A stretch of 64,000 nucleotides of DNA, from positions 58,236-122,235 of the forward strand of contig NZ_JANQKD010000087.1 in assembly GCF_028281305.1 (NCBI RefSeq), read 5' to 3'. The notes under the pieces were generated by a model. It was not told the origin of the DNA and searched no databases. It worked only from the letters and a program-made list of their open reading frames with translations. This DNA is from Pelagibius sp. Its GTDB lineage: Bacteria; Pseudomonadota; Alphaproteobacteria; Kiloniellales; Kiloniellaceae. Positions 53,242-62,515 of this stretch are shown piece after piece (position 1 is the stretch's first letter; each line of letters opens with the position of its first letter). The translations under genes were made by a program, and so were the position numbers.

Positions 53242-53685
53242 ATGTGTGCTAAGAGGCTAAACACAGCGCTGGAATCCGAGGGTGCGGAATTTCTGGTCCT
53301 TGGCAATCTCCTGATTCAAGGTGTTCCAGCCTACAAATCGTATCGCCACAACATCGGGCACGATCTCGTCGCGGTAAACCCTGACCGCAACACATCGGTA
53401 CGCTTGGAGGTGAAATCGCGTTGGGCAAGTGACGCCCACTGGAACATGGGCATGAAAGAAGCTGGAGCGACAGACTTCTACGTCTATGTTCGGCTTAACC
53501 GTGGAAACCGATACGGTTCAGCGCCGGCAAAAGACACGGCGCCGCATTTCTACGTGATCCCAGAGAAGACTGCAGATGGTCTGCCCAAGACCGGATGGGG
53601 CCAAGCGAGGCTGAAGCATCTCCCAGATGTTGAGTTATACCGTGATCGGTGGGATTTGATCATCGACTTCCTTGGTCGTGTCTGA
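53242..53685 (+). CDS. PD-(D/E)XK nuclease-like orphan protein
   Basis: Protein of 147 aa, family not recognised. The pattern Glu16 ([14 protein letters not shown]), Asp41 ([14 protein letters not shown]) and Glu56-x-Lys58 (RLEVKSRW), with beta-strand spacing, fits the PD-(D/E)XK nuclease fold found in restriction enzymes and resolvases. Base composition (around half GC) is well below neighbouring genes, suggesting recent acquisition. It is divergent from the Fpg gene. The ribosome site is weak; an upstream GTG at 53206 would add 12 residues. No methylase is adjacent, so it is not an obvious restriction system. Confidence 0.6.
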   Translation: MCAKRLNTALESEGAEFLVLGNLLIQGVPAYKSYRHNIGHDLVAVNPDRNTSVRLEVKSRWASDAHWNMGMKEAGATDFYVYVRLNRGNRYGSAPAKDTAPHFYVIPEKTADGLPKTGWGQARLKHLPDVELYRDRWDLIIDFLGRV

Positions 53686-53825
53686 CGCAGCTTGGCTGTC
53701 GGCCCACGGATGAACCGGGCACAACCGTAGTGCAAAAGTGGTACGGTGCCGACTTCGGCTAGTGCCGAAGGTACTGTCTACCCACATCCATCTTTCCAAA
53801 CGATGTAAAACCAGTGCAAAACACC

Positions 53826-54098
53826 ATGACCGATCCGATTCTTGTGCTTCGTGGAAGAAGAGGCGACGCAGAGCCTCAAACGGGCGAGACCGTTGTCGCC
53901 ACGATCTTCGCGCCGGAGCAATCGGAGCATGGCGACTACTTCTGCCGCGTGAGCCTTCCGACGCTCTATGAAGACGAGAAGCGGATCGCCGGCGTCGACG
54001 CCGAACAGGCGCGGGAACTGGCCTGCATATTCGCCCGCGATCTCTTGGCGGGCTTCGGTTTCAACATCACCGCAGAGCACGCGCCGGGCGGCAGCTAG
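53826..54098 (+). CDS. Conserved-looking small protein of unknown function
   Basis: A 90-aa frame: MTDPILVLRGRRGDAEP, TGETVVATIFAPEQSEHGDYF, CRVSLPTLYEDEKRIAGVDA and EQARELACIFARDLLAGFGF. The mixed beta-then-helix pattern looks like a real small globular protein. ATG 53826 and GTG 53814 are alternative starts; neither has a good ribosome site. It follows the PD-(D/E)XK-like gene on the same strand after 140 nt. Confidence 0.5.
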   Translation: MTDPILVLRGRRGDAEPQTGETVVATIFAPEQSEHGDYFCRVSLPTLYEDEKRIAGVDAEQARELACIFARDLLAGFGFNITAEHAPGGS

Positions 54099-54288
54099 CT
54101 TCCTGGGTTAACGGGACCAGGCGCAGGGCTGACACATTGCCCTCCGCACTCCGACCGTGACAGGCCACCCTTCCTGAGTCACACTCTCAACTCTCGATTG
54201 GGACAACCAACGACCGGGGCGGCCACGCCCTCAGGAAGACTGCGCGCGCCACGCCGCCACCGTCGGCAAGAGCGGGGAGGGACGCGCC

Positions 54289-55197
54289 ATGACCAATCAG
54301 GAACCGGTGTGGCCGAAGAAGACGCGCGAGCTTCACAGCCACCATTTCGATTCGACCATCTGGAACGACTTCAAGTTCAGGGACGACGACGTCGTCATCG
54401 CGACCTATGCCAAGTCCGGCACCACCTGGCTGCAGCAGATCGTCAGCCAGTTGATCTTCAACGGTGAGGAAGGTCTTCCCGTGGCGGAGATGTCGCCCTG
54501 GCTGGACCTGCGGGTGCCGCCGAAAGAGGTGAAGCTTGCGGCGGTGGAAGACCAGACCCATCGGCGCTTCGTGAAAACCCACCTTCCGGTCGACGCACTG
54601 GTGTTCTCACCGCAAGCCAAGTACCTCTACATCGGCCGGGACGGGCGCGACGTGGTGTGGTCTCTCTATAATCACCACGCCAACGCCAACCAGCTCTGGT
54701 ACGAGGTCCTGAACGACACGCCGGGGCGTGTGGGCCCGCCGATCGAGCCGCCGCCCGACAGCGTCCGGCAGTACTTCACCGACTGGTTCGAAAAGGACGG
54801 CTTTCCCTTCTGGTCGTTCTGGGAGAACGTGCGGAGCTGGTGGGCGGTCCGCGACCTGCCCAACGTGCTGCTCGTCCACTTCGCGGCGCTGAAGGCCGAC
54901 ATGCCCGGCGAGATCCGCCGCATCGCCGACTTCCTCGAGACCGAGACCGACGCGGAGCGCTGGGACGACATCCTTGCCCATTGCAGTTTCGATTACATGA
55001 AGGACCATGCCGAAGCCAGCGTGCCCCTGGGCGGGGCGTTCTGGGAAGGCGGCGCCCGGACCTTCCTGCACAAAGGGGTCAACGGCCGCTGGCGCGATAT
55101 CCTGAGCGCGGAGGAGTCTGGCGCCTACGAGCGCAAGGCCGCCGAGGAACTCGGCAGCGACTGCGCCGCCTGGCTGGCCAGCGGGAAACTGCCGTAG
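54289..55197 (+). CDS. PAPS-dependent sulfotransferase
   Basis: Protein of 302 aa of the cytosolic Sulfotransfer_1 family, transferring sulfate from PAPS to an alcohol or amine. The 5'-phosphosulfate loop is TYAKSGTTWLQQIVSQL (about residue 39), the catalytic base candidate His is in RFVKTHLPVD, the 3'-phosphate site is YIGRDGRDVVWSLYNH, and the C-terminal PAPS motif is KGVNGRWRD. Acceptor unknown. GGGGAGGGA precedes the ATG. Single gene followed by a paired palindromic repeat. Confidence 0.92.
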   Translation: MTNQEPVWPKKTRELHSHHFDSTIWNDFKFRDDDVVIATYAKSGTTWLQQIVSQLIFNGEEGLPVAEMSPWLDLRVPPKEVKLAAVEDQTHRRFVKTHLPVDALVFSPQAKYLYIGRDGRDVVWSLYNHHANANQLWYEVLNDTPGRVGPPIEPPPDSVRQYFTDWFEKDGFPFWSFWENVRSWWAVRDLPNVLLVHFAALKADMPGEIRRIADFLETETDAERWDDILAHCSFDYMKDHAEASVPLGGAFWEGGARTFLHKGVNGRWRDILSAEESGAYERKAAEELGSDCAAWLASGKLP

Positions 55198-55231
55198 CGG
55201 GCTCCTGAAAACGTCGAGAACAGAGCACGGT

Positions 55232-55338
55232 CATGCTTCGAGACGGGCCTTTGGCCCTCCTCAGCATGAGATCAATTCACTGAAATCAGGCCAAACCTCA
55301 TCCTGAGGAAGCCCCGCCAGGGGCTGTCTCGAAGGATG
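55232..55338. repeat. Paired palindromic repeat, locus C
   Basis: Unit 1 (55232-55268) has outer stem CATGC/GCATG and inner GGGCC/GGCCC. Unit 2 (55299-55338, reversed) has outer CATCC/GGATG and inner AGCCCC/GGGGCT. It is located downstream of the sulfotransferase gene and about 105 nt before the AMP nucleosidase gene. Confidence 0.85.
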
Positions 55339-55442
55339 GCCAAGGGCTCAATCGCCCGTTTTCCGCAGCCTGTCGGCGACACCGCCGCCGCCCATCAAAG
55401 AGATTCCAAAACCCCGCCCCTTGCCTTAGGCTCTCGCCCACC

Positions 55443-56927
55443 ATGACCGAATTGCACAGCGTCGAAACCCCCGCGCCGGCGGCGCCCGAGACCTTCACCG
55501 ACCCTGTGGCTGCCGTCGACCGCCTGTCCATGCTCTACGACGAGGCGACCAGCTTCCTCTGCACCCGCTTCGAGGAACTGCTGGACGGCGGCCGGCCCAA
55601 CAAGCGGCTGCGCGCCTTCTATCCCCAGGTGGCGGTGACGACGACGAGCTTCGGCCAGATCGACTCGCGCCTCTCCTACGGCCATGTCTCCACGCCCGGC
55701 CAGTATGCGGCGACCATCACCCGGCCGGACCTGTTCCGCGACTATCTGGCCGAGCAGCTCGGCCTCCTCTTGAAGAACCACGGGGTGCCGCTGATCGTCG
55801 GGCCGTCGCGCACGCCGATCCCGCTGCACTTCGCCTTTCCCGACGGCATGCACGTCGAGGGCGCGCTGGTGGAGCGGCTCGACCGGCCCTTCCGCGACCT
55901 CTTCGACGTGCCCGACCTGGCGATCACCGACGATGCCATCGTCAACGGCACCTTCGAGCCGGCGCCGGGCATGCCGCAGCCCCTGGCGCCCTTCACCGCG
56001 CCGCGGGTCGACTATTCCCTGCACCGCCTGGCCCACTACACCGCGACCGCGCCGGACCACTTCCAGAACTTCGTGATCTTCACGAACTACCAGTTCTACA
56101 TGGATGCCTTCTGCCGGCTGGCGGAGGAGGCCATGGCGCGGGAGGACGGGAATTACACGGCCTTCGTCGCGCCGGGCAACGTGGTCACCCCCGCCGGGGC
56201 CAAGGCGCCGGTGTCGGGTACGGCGCCGGAGCGCCTGCCCCAGATGCCGGCCTATCACCTGAAAGCCGACGACCACAGCGGCATCACCATGGTGAACATC
56301 GGCGTCGGCCCCTCCAACGCCAAGACCATCACCGACCACATCGCCGTCATCCGCCCCCATGCCTGGCTGATGCTCGGCCACTGCGCGGGCCTGCGCAACA
56401 CCCAGAAGCTGGGCGACTACGTGCTGGCGCACGGCTATGTGCGCGAAGACCACGTGCTGGACGCCGACCTGCCGAGCTGGGTGCCGATCCCGCCGCTCGC
56501 CGAAGTGCAGGTCGCCCTGGAGGACGCGGTGGAGGAGATCACCGGGCTGGAGGGCTACGAGCTGAAGTCCATCATGCGCACCGGCACGGTCGCCACCATC
56601 GACAACCGCAACTGGGAACTGCGCGACCACCGCGAGCCGGTGCAGCGTTTCTCCCAGTCCCGCGCCATCGCGCTGGATATGGAAAGCGCCACCATCGCCG
56701 CCAACGGCTTCCGCTTCCGCGTACCCTACGGCACCCTGCTCTGCGTCTCCGACAAGCCGCTGCACGGCGAACTGAAGCTGCCGGGCATGGCGACGGCCTT
56801 CTACAAGCGCCAGATCGACCAGCACCTGCAGATCGGCCTGCGCGCCATGGAGAAGCTGCGTGCCATGGCGCCGGAGCGCCTCCACTCCCGCAAGCTGCGC
56901 TCATTCACCGAGACGGCGTTCCAGTAA
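55443..56927 (+). CDS. amn: AMP nucleosidase
   Basis: Protein of 494 aa; hydrolyses AMP to adenine and ribose 5-phosphate and so balances adenylate pools. The N-terminal regulatory domain (RFEELLDGGRPNKRLRAFYP) is followed by the nucleoside-phosphorylase-like catalytic part with VNIGVGPSNAKTITDHIAVI, LMLGHCAGLRNTQKLGDYVL, ALDMESATIAANGFRFRVPY (catalytic-site Asp-Met-Glu) and LLCVSDKPLHGELKLPG. Full length for bacterial Amn. The gene starts 105 nt after a palindromic repeat. Confidence 0.94.
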   Translation: MTELHSVETPAPAAPETFTDPVAAVDRLSMLYDEATSFLCTRFEELLDGGRPNKRLRAFYPQVAVTTTSFGQIDSRLSYGHVSTPGQYAATITRPDLFRDYLAEQLGLLLKNHGVPLIVGPSRTPIPLHFAFPDGMHVEGALVERLDRPFRDLFDVPDLAITDDAIVNGTFEPAPGMPQPLAPFTAPRVDYSLHRLAHYTATAPDHFQNFVIFTNYQFYMDAFCRLAEEAMAREDGNYTAFVAPGNVVTPAGAKAPVSGTAPERLPQMPAYHLKADDHSGITMVNIGVGPSNAKTITDHIAVIRPHAWLMLGHCAGLRNTQKLGDYVLAHGYVREDHVLDADLPSWVPIPPLAEVQVALEDAVEEITGLEGYELKSIMRTGTVATIDNRNWELRDHREPVQRFSQSRAIALDMESATIAANGFRFRVPYGTLLCVSDKPLHGELKLPGMATAFYKRQIDQHLQIGLRAMEKLRAMAPERLHSRKLRSFTETAFQ

Positions 56928-57009
56928 CAGACTCAGGCCATGAACCCGGACGGGCCGCAGGCCGACCCATGCGGAAGATGCGCAGCCCCTTCGAGATCGG
57001 AAGCGTTCC

Positions 57010-57420
57010 ATGATGGCGCCCTGCAGACTGCCCGCCCTGGCGGCCGCCCTTTTCCTCCTGGCCGGACTCAGCGTCACCGGCGCCATAGCGGGCGGGGTGG
57101 AAGAGGACCAGGAGGTCGTCCAACAGCTCGGCGATGCCTGCGACGGCGGCGAAGCGGCGGCCTGTCATCGGCTGGGGACGATGTATGACTTCGCCCAGGG
57201 GGTCGACGAAGACCTCGTGCTGGCCGCCGCCTACTACCGGCACGCCTGCGACGGTGGTCATGCCGCCGGCTGCTACGGCCTCGCCGTCAAACTCCAGCTC
57301 GGCGAAGGCGTGGCGCGCGACCCGGTGCAGGCCGACGCCCTGATCCGCAAGGCCTGCGACGGCGGTCTCGCCATCGCCTGCGACAGCCTGCCTCCTGCAG
57401 CGAAAGTCGGGAACGACTGA
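57010..57420 (+). CDS. Secreted cysteine-rich Sel1-like repeat protein
   Basis: Protein of 136 aa with a signal peptide (LPALAAALFLLAGLSVTGAIA) and three Sel1-type repeats. Each carries the paired cysteines of Helicobacter Hcp-like proteins: ACDGGEAAACHRLGTMYD, ACDGGHAAGCYGLAVKL and ACDGGLAIACDSL. Disulfide-stapled repeats of this kind work in the periplasm as binding scaffolds. A double ATG starts the gene; the ribosome site is weak (GGAAGCG). Confidence 0.8.
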   Translation: MMAPCRLPALAAALFLLAGLSVTGAIAGGVEEDQEVVQQLGDACDGGEAAACHRLGTMYDFAQGVDEDLVLAAAYYRHACDGGHAAGCYGLAVKLQLGEGVARDPVQADALIRKACDGGLAIACDSLPPAAKVGND

Positions 57421-57592
57421 AGCTCCTGCCCAAAACCGTCTGAAAGCGACGTCTCTTGGCGCGCCTGAGACTTCCGTTTCCGTGAAAAATCTGACAAGAA
57501 TTTCAGGATGGGAGATTCCCGCGATGGCGCCCTGAAGAGCGGCCCGCGGGGGGAACCGGCTGAAAAGACTTTAGCCCGGGAGGATTGGGCCC

Positions 57593-59170
57593 ATGACCGC
57601 ATCCGCAAGCGAACCGCCCCGCCCGCGCCGCAGCCGCCGGGGCGGTGGCCGGGAGGCGCGCAAGGCCCTGCGCGCGGCCCCACTGGCCGAGGACATCCGC
57701 CCGGTGCGCGGCGGGCTGGAGGGCGGCCGCTACCGCCCCCTGGACGACCGCGCCATGCAACGCATTCATGAAAGCGCGCTGAAGGTGCTGGCGGAGATCG
57801 GGCTGGCCGACGCCCCGCCGTCGGGCATCGAGGCCATGACCCTGGCCGGCGCGATCCTGGGCGACGACGGCCGCCTGCGCTTCCCGCCCGCCGTGGTGGA
57901 AGACGCTCTGGCCGCCGCCAACCGAGATGTCACGCTCTGCGCCCAGGACCCGGCCCAGGACATCAACCCCGGCGGCCGCCGCGTCTACTACGGCACGGCG
58001 GGCGCGGCGGTGCATCTGGTCGACGTGGCCCAGCGGCGCTACAGGGAATCCACCCTGCAGGACGTCTACGACGCCGCGCGCATCGCCCAGACGCTGGACA
58101 ACATCCACTTCTTCCAGCGCCCCATGGTGGCGCGCGACCTGGAAGACCCGACGGACCTGGACCTCAACACCGTCTATGCCTGCGTGCAGGGCACGACCAA
58201 GCACGTCGGCACCTCTTTCACCTCGGTCGCGCGGGCCGAAAGAGCGCTGGAGATGCTGCACCTCTTCGCCGGCGGCGAGGCAGCCTGGCGTAGCAGGCCC
58301 TTCGTTTCCAACACCAACTGCTTCGTGGTGCCGCCGCTGAAGTTCGCCACCGAGTCCTGCGAGGTGATGGAGACCTGCATCCGCGGCGGCATGCCGGTGC
58401 TGCTGCTCTCCGCCGGACAGGCCGGCGCCACCGCGCCGGCGGCCATCGCCGGGGCGGTGACGCAGGCCGTCGCCGAGTGTCTGGCCGGGCTTGTCTACGT
58501 GAACGCCATCGCCCCCGGCCACCCGGCGATCTTCGGCACCTGGCCCTTCGTCTCGGACCTGCGCACCGGGGCCATGTCCGGCGGCTCCGGCGAGCAGGCC
58601 CTGCTGACGGCCGCCTGCGCCCAGATGGCCCAGTTCTACGATCTGCCCGGCGGTTCGGCCGCCGGCATGGCCGACGCCAAGCTGCCCGACGCGCAATCGG
58701 GTTATGAAAAGGGCATCACCGATGTGATGGCAGGTCTGGCCGGGCTGAACATGGTCTACGAGTCCGTCGGCATGCACGGCTCGCTGCTCGGGTTCTGCTT
58801 CGAGAGCCTGATCATCGACAACGACATGATCGGCCAGTGCCTGCGCTGCGTGCGCGGCATCGAGGTGACGGAGGACTCGGTCTCGATCGAGGCCATGCGC
58901 CAGGTCTGCCTGGAAGGGCCCGGCCACTACCTCGGCCACAGCCAGACCCTGGGCCTGATGCAGAGCGAGTACGTCTATCCCGAACTCGGCGACCGCTCCT
59001 CCCCCAAGGAGTGGGACGAGAACGGCCGCCCCGACCTGCTGGCCCGCGCCACGGCGGAGAAGGAGCGCATCCTGGCGGAGGTCTTCCCGCGCCATGTGAC
59101 CGAAGAGGTCGACGCCGCCGTGCGCGCCGCCTTCGACATTAAGCTGGCGAAGGAACAGATGGGCGGCTAG
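57593..59170 (+). CDS. MttB superfamily (trimethylamine methyltransferase-like) protein, non-pyrrolysine
   Basis: Protein of 525 aa from the COG5598/MttB superfamily, whose members move a methyl group from a quaternary amine such as glycine betaine or proline betaine to a corrinoid protein. Matching segments include MQRIHESALKVLAEIGL, VYYGTAGAAVHLVD, TKHVGTSFTS, FGTWPFVSDLRTGAMSGGSG and a C-terminal YVYPELGDRSSPKEWDE. No in-frame amber codon, so it is of the non-pyrrolysine type. No corrinoid protein or reactivator is seen within the window. The N terminus is Arg/Pro-rich. GGGAGGA precedes the ATG. Confidence 0.88.
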   Translation: MTASASEPPRPRRSRRGGGREARKALRAAPLAEDIRPVRGGLEGGRYRPLDDRAMQRIHESALKVLAEIGLADAPPSGIEAMTLAGAILGDDGRLRFPPAVVEDALAAANRDVTLCAQDPAQDINPGGRRVYYGTAGAAVHLVDVAQRRYRESTLQDVYDAARIAQTLDNIHFFQRPMVARDLEDPTDLDLNTVYACVQGTTKHVGTSFTSVARAERALEMLHLFAGGEAAWRSRPFVSNTNCFVVPPLKFATESCEVMETCIRGGMPVLLLSAGQAGATAPAAIAGAVTQAVAECLAGLVYVNAIAPGHPAIFGTWPFVSDLRTGAMSGGSGEQALLTAACAQMAQFYDLPGGSAAGMADAKLPDAQSGYEKGITDVMAGLAGLNMVYESVGMHGSLLGFCFESLIIDNDMIGQCLRCVRGIEVTEDSVSIEAMRQVCLEGPGHYLGHSQTLGLMQSEYVYPELGDRSSPKEWDENGRPDLLARATAEKERILAEVFPRHVTEEVDAAVRAAFDIKLAKEQMGG

Positions 59171-59184
59171 AGAAGTTTCGACCG

Positions 59185-59284
59185 CATGCTTCGAGACGAC
59201 CGCTGCGCGGTCTCCTCAGCATGAGGGCACTCATTACACACTCCACCTCACCCTGAGGAGGCCCGAAGGGCCGTCTCGAAGGGT
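59185..59284. repeat. Paired palindromic repeat, locus D
   Basis: Unit 1 (59185-59223) has outer stem CATGC/GCATG and inner GACCGC/GCGGTC. Unit 2 (59249-59284, reversed) has outer CACCC/GGGT and inner CGGCCC/GGGCCG. It fills the gap between convergent genes. Confidence 0.85.
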
Positions 59285-59308
59285 ACGGAAACGCTTCACT
59301 GCTTTACC

Positions 59309-60307
59309 TTAGAGCGCCGTCACTGCAGCCCCGCCGCTGTCCTTCATCGTCAGCGGATTGCGCAGGGGGCGGCCGAAGGGCGGGGCCTCGATCTCGAAAA
59401 CATCGCCGTCCTGCGGCTTGATGCCGTCGGGAAAACTGAGGACCGCTGCGCCGAAGAAATGCACATGCACGTCGCCGGGCCGCCTGTGCTGCGGGTACTT
59501 GAAGTGATGGTGCTCCAGGTTGGCGATGGTATGGCTCATGTTGGCCTCGCCGGTGCCGAAGGGCTTTTCCCAGACGACCGAGCCGGCACGCCGGATGCGG
59601 GCCGTCCCCTGAATGTCGTCCGGCGCTTCGCCCAGCAGCAGCTCCGGCCCGAAGGAACAAGGCCTGAGCTTTGAGTGGGCGAGATAAAGATAGTTCTGCT
59701 GCTCGATCACGTGGTCCGAGAACTCGTTGCCCAGCGCGAAGCCGATCCGCCGCGGGGTGCCATCAGCGGCGATGACATAGAGCCCGACCAGTTCCGCCTC
59801 GTCGCCGCCGTCCTCGGCAAAGTCGACCATGCCGAAGGGCTGCTCCGGCGGCGCGACGATGGCGCCGTCACCTTTGAAAAACCACTCCGGCGGCACGCCG
59901 ACGGCGCCCGCGGCAGGCCTGCCGCGGTCCAGGCCCCATTTGAACATCTTCATGGAATCGGAGAGCGCCGCCTCCCCGGCCTCGGCAACCGTCTTGTGCA
60001 TGGAATCACGGGCATCGGCGCTGCCGAGGTGGGTGAGACCGGTGCCGGTGATGAGGCAGTGCGCATCGTCGGGATGATCCAGCGGCGCCAGCAGACGGCG
60101 CTCCGCCACCACGGCGTCGTAGTCCTCGGTCGTATCGCCGGCCAGCTCTTGGGCCAGTGCCGCCAGGCTCACGCCCTTGTCGATGGCCCGTTGCGCCAGG
60201 TCGTAGACCCGTTCGACGCCGTCGAGCAGACGCAGCGCCGTGCCGCCGTCTTCGGCGATCGCGACCGAGCGGCGATCCTTCCGGGAGATGAACTGGACCA
60301 GTCGCAT
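59309..60307 (-). CDS. AraD1/GguC family protein (FAH fold)
   Basis: Protein of 332 aa. It starts MRLVQFISRKDRRSVAIAED and carries LITGTGLTHLGSADARDSMH, then GVPPEWFFKGDGAIVAPPEQ and a fumarylacetoacetate-hydrolase-type core (AELVGLYVI, GFALGNEFSDH) with probable metal-binding Glu/Asp residues. AraD1/GguC relatives act on 2-keto-3-deoxy sugar acids; other FAH enzymes cleave diketo sugar acids. As last gene of the sugar-acid operon (11 nt after the dehydratase) it probably processes the 2-keto-3-deoxy product. Exact reaction inferred. Confidence 0.87.
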   Translation of the reverse strand: MRLVQFISRKDRRSVAIAEDGGTALRLLDGVERVYDLAQRAIDKGVSLAALAQELAGDTTEDYDAVVAERRLLAPLDHPDDAHCLITGTGLTHLGSADARDSMHKTVAEAGEAALSDSMKMFKWGLDRGRPAAGAVGVPPEWFFKGDGAIVAPPEQPFGMVDFAEDGGDEAELVGLYVIAADGTPRRIGFALGNEFSDHVIEQQNYLYLAHSKLRPCSFGPELLLGEAPDDIQGTARIRRAGSVVWEKPFGTGEANMSHTIANLEHHHFKYPQHRRPGDVHVHFFGAAVLSFPDGIKPQDGDVFEIEAPPFGRPLRNPLTMKDSGGAAVTAL

Positions 60308-60318
60308 AGCCGGTCCTC

Positions 60319-61488
60319 CTATCCGATCACGGCGAAGTCGCCGAGGGTATCCTCCGCAACCTCCAGGCCGAGACCGGGCTTGGCGTCGTCGAGGTCGATG
60401 AAGCCGTTCTCGGGTTCGGGATCGCCGCGGAAGACGTAGTAGAACAGCTCGTTGCCGATCTCAACGTCGTGCACCGGAAAGAACTCGGAGATCGGGCAGT
60501 TCACGTTGGCCATGGTCAGGTGATAGTTGTGCATCTGGCCGGCGTGGGGCACCACGGGCACCTGATAGGCCTCGGCCAGGGCGTTGATCTTCTGCGCGGC
60601 GGTAATGCCGCCGACCCTGTTGGTGTCGTACTGGATGACGCTGACCGCGCCGAGGTCGAGCAGTTGGCGGAAGCCGAACAGCGTGAACTCGTGCTCGCCG
60701 CCGGAGATCGGAACACCCATGGCGTTCAGTTCGGCGTAGCCGTGCAGGTCGTCGGCGATCACCGGCTCCTCCAGCCAGCGTGGATCGAAGGGGGCGAGGC
60801 GCGGGATCATGCGCTTGGCATAGTCCAGGTTCCAGCCCATGTAGCATTCCAGCATGAGGTCGCGGTCATAGCCGATGACTTCCCGCAGGGCCTCGACGCG
60901 CCTGATGTTTTCGCGCATTCCCTGCGGCCCGTCCTTGGGACCCCAGCCGAAGCGCATCTTCATCATCGAGAAGCCCTGATCGACGTAGCTCTGGGCCTCG
61001 GCCTGCATGGCATCGATGCTGTCGGAATAGAGCTTCGAGGCATAGACCGGGATCTTCTCCTTGGTGCGTCCGCCGAGCAGCTTGAAGACCGGCTTGCCCG
61101 CTGCCTTTCCCATGAGATCCCAGATGGCGATGTCGAGGGCGGAGATCGCGGTCATGCCGACGCCCTTGCGGCCCCAGGCCAGGGTGCGGCGGTACATCTT
61201 CTCCCAGAGGTAGGCGTAGTCGAAAGGGTCCTCGCCGATCACCAGGGGCGCCAGGTAGAGATCGATGGTGTGCTTCACCAGTTGCGGCGCCAGGGCGGCG
61301 TTGCCGATCCCCACCAGGCCGTCGTCGGTTTCCACCTCGCAGACCAGCCACTCGTGGAAGCGGAAGGATCCCATGGCATCGCCGCGCTCGTAAAGCGCGT
61401 CGGAAGCGTTGGTGCAGAAGTTGGGCTGCGGCGGAACGGTTTTCCCCTTCCACTGCAGCACCCTTGTCCGAACCTTCGTGATCTTCAT
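60319..61488 (-). CDS. Enolase-superfamily sugar-acid dehydratase (L-rhamnonate dehydratase-like)
   Basis: Protein of 389 aa of the mandelate racemase/muconate lactonizing group. The N terminus [20 protein letters not shown] is typical of rhamnonate dehydratases. Metal ligands lie in [17 protein letters not shown] and SGGEHEF; the general-base His is in [12 protein letters not shown]. By comparison with E. coli RhmD the first ligand is Glu here instead of Asp. It would dehydrate a 6-deoxy or related aldonate to a 2-keto-3-deoxy acid. ATG 61488 is set by the family N terminus. It lies 11 nt from pdxA2-like upstream and the AraD1-like gene downstream. Confidence 0.88.
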   Translation of the reverse strand: MKITKVRTRVLQWKGKTVPPQPNFCTNASDALYERGDAMGSFRFHEWLVCEVETDDGLVGIGNAALAPQLVKHTIDLYLAPLVIGEDPFDYAYLWEKMYRRTLAWGRKGVGMTAISALDIAIWDLMGKAAGKPVFKLLGGRTKEKIPVYASKLYSDSIDAMQAEAQSYVDQGFSMMKMRFGWGPKDGPQGMRENIRRVEALREVIGYDRDLMLECYMGWNLDYAKRMIPRLAPFDPRWLEEPVIADDLHGYAELNAMGVPISGGEHEFTLFGFRQLLDLGAVSVIQYDTNRVGGITAAQKINALAEAYQVPVVPHAGQMHNYHLTMANVNCPISEFFPVHDVEIGNELFYYVFRGDPEPENGFIDLDDAKPGLGLEVAEDTLGDFAVIG

Positions 61489-61499
61489 AGCATGCGGCC

Positions 61500-62507
61500 T
61501 CAAGCTGCCCGGTCGCGGCGGTTGGCCGCCATCTGCGCGCACATCATGAAAGCCCGGCGCGCCGGTTCCACGTTGGCGCGGTTCTGGCCGACGATGTCGA
61601 AGGCCGTCCCGTGGGCCGGCGTGGTCATCGGAAAAGGAAGGCCGCTGAGAACCGAGACACCCATGTGAAATCCGAGAAGCTTGATCGCGATCTGGCCCTG
61701 GTCGTGATACATGCTGACCGCACAGTCGTAGTCGCCGTCGCGGACCTTGATATAGAGCGTGTCCGAGGGGAAGGGCCCGTCGCAGGCGATCTGCAGCGCC
61801 CGCGCGCGTTCCACGGCCGGGGCGATGATCTCGATCTCCTCCCGCCCGATCTTGCCGCCGTCGCCGGCGTGGGGATTGAGCGCGGCCACGGCGATCCTGG
61901 GACGGGCAAAGCCGGCCTCTTTCAGGGTTCGGTCGGCCAGTTTCACCGAGGCGACGATCTCCTCCTGCGACAGCCGTTCGGCCACTTCGCGCAGCGGCAC
62001 ATGCGAAGTGACACGGGCGTTCCACATGCCGTCGATGACGTTGAACTCGCTGACGCGGCTGCGCTCGCCGACGCGCGTACGCGCCCATTGGCTCTCGTCT
62101 TCTTCCCCCAGGCCGGCCAGGTGCATGGCCTCCTTGTTGAAGGGCATGAAGCAAAGACCGTCGGTCAGGCCCGCCTTGCAGAGGTCGAGCGCTTTGCCGA
62201 AGCAGGTGAGCACGGCCTGCCCGGCCGCGGCGGAAACCACGCCCGGCGTCACCTCCTGCACCGCCGCGTCCGGCAGATCGAGCAGGTTGATCGCGCTTTC
62301 GGACCAGTCCGCATCTTCGGCCGTCGCGATTGCGTGGACAGGAATCGCCTCGCCCGCAACGGCGCAGCCGGCCTCGAAGACACCGCGGTCGGAAAGCACC
62401 AGGATGTCTGCGGCCTCGCGCACCTCCGCATGGGCCAGAAGTTTGGCCATCAGTTCCGGGCCGATGCCCGTTGCGTCTCCCTGCACCAAGGCGATCTTGG
62501 GTTTCAT
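61500..62507 (-). CDS. PdxA2-type dehydrogenase (4-hydroxythreonine-4-phosphate dehydrogenase family)
   Basis: Protein of 335 aa. It has the family motifs [34 protein letters not shown] and the metal-binding [17 protein letters not shown], followed by [20 protein letters not shown]. PdxA2 members in catabolic operons oxidise 4-phospho-D-threonate/erythronate or other hydroxy acids rather than making vitamin B6. Placed between a TRAP transporter and a sugar-acid dehydratase it is surely catabolic. No partner kinase (DUF1537) is in view, though it may lie beyond the edge. Confidence 0.88.
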   Translation of the reverse strand: MKPKIALVQGDATGIGPELMAKLLAHAEVREAADILVLSDRGVFEAGCAVAGEAIPVHAIATAEDADWSESAINLLDLPDAAVQEVTPGVVSAAAGQAVLTCFGKALDLCKAGLTDGLCFMPFNKEAMHLAGLGEEDESQWARTRVGERSRVSEFNVIDGMWNARVTSHVPLREVAERLSQEEIVASVKLADRTLKEAGFARPRIAVAALNPHAGDGGKIGREEIEIIAPAVERARALQIACDGPFPSDTLYIKVRDGDYDCAVSMYHDQGQIAIKLLGFHMGVSVLSGLPFPMTTPAHGTAFDIVGQNRANVEPARRAFMMCAQMAANRRDRAA

Positions 62508-62515
62508 GTCAGGTC

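Noticed and set aside
57421..57592. Possible corrinoid riboswitch before the MttB homologue
   Set aside because: I looked for a cobalamin B12-box-like segment and a foldable core in this 172-nt leader and saw none.
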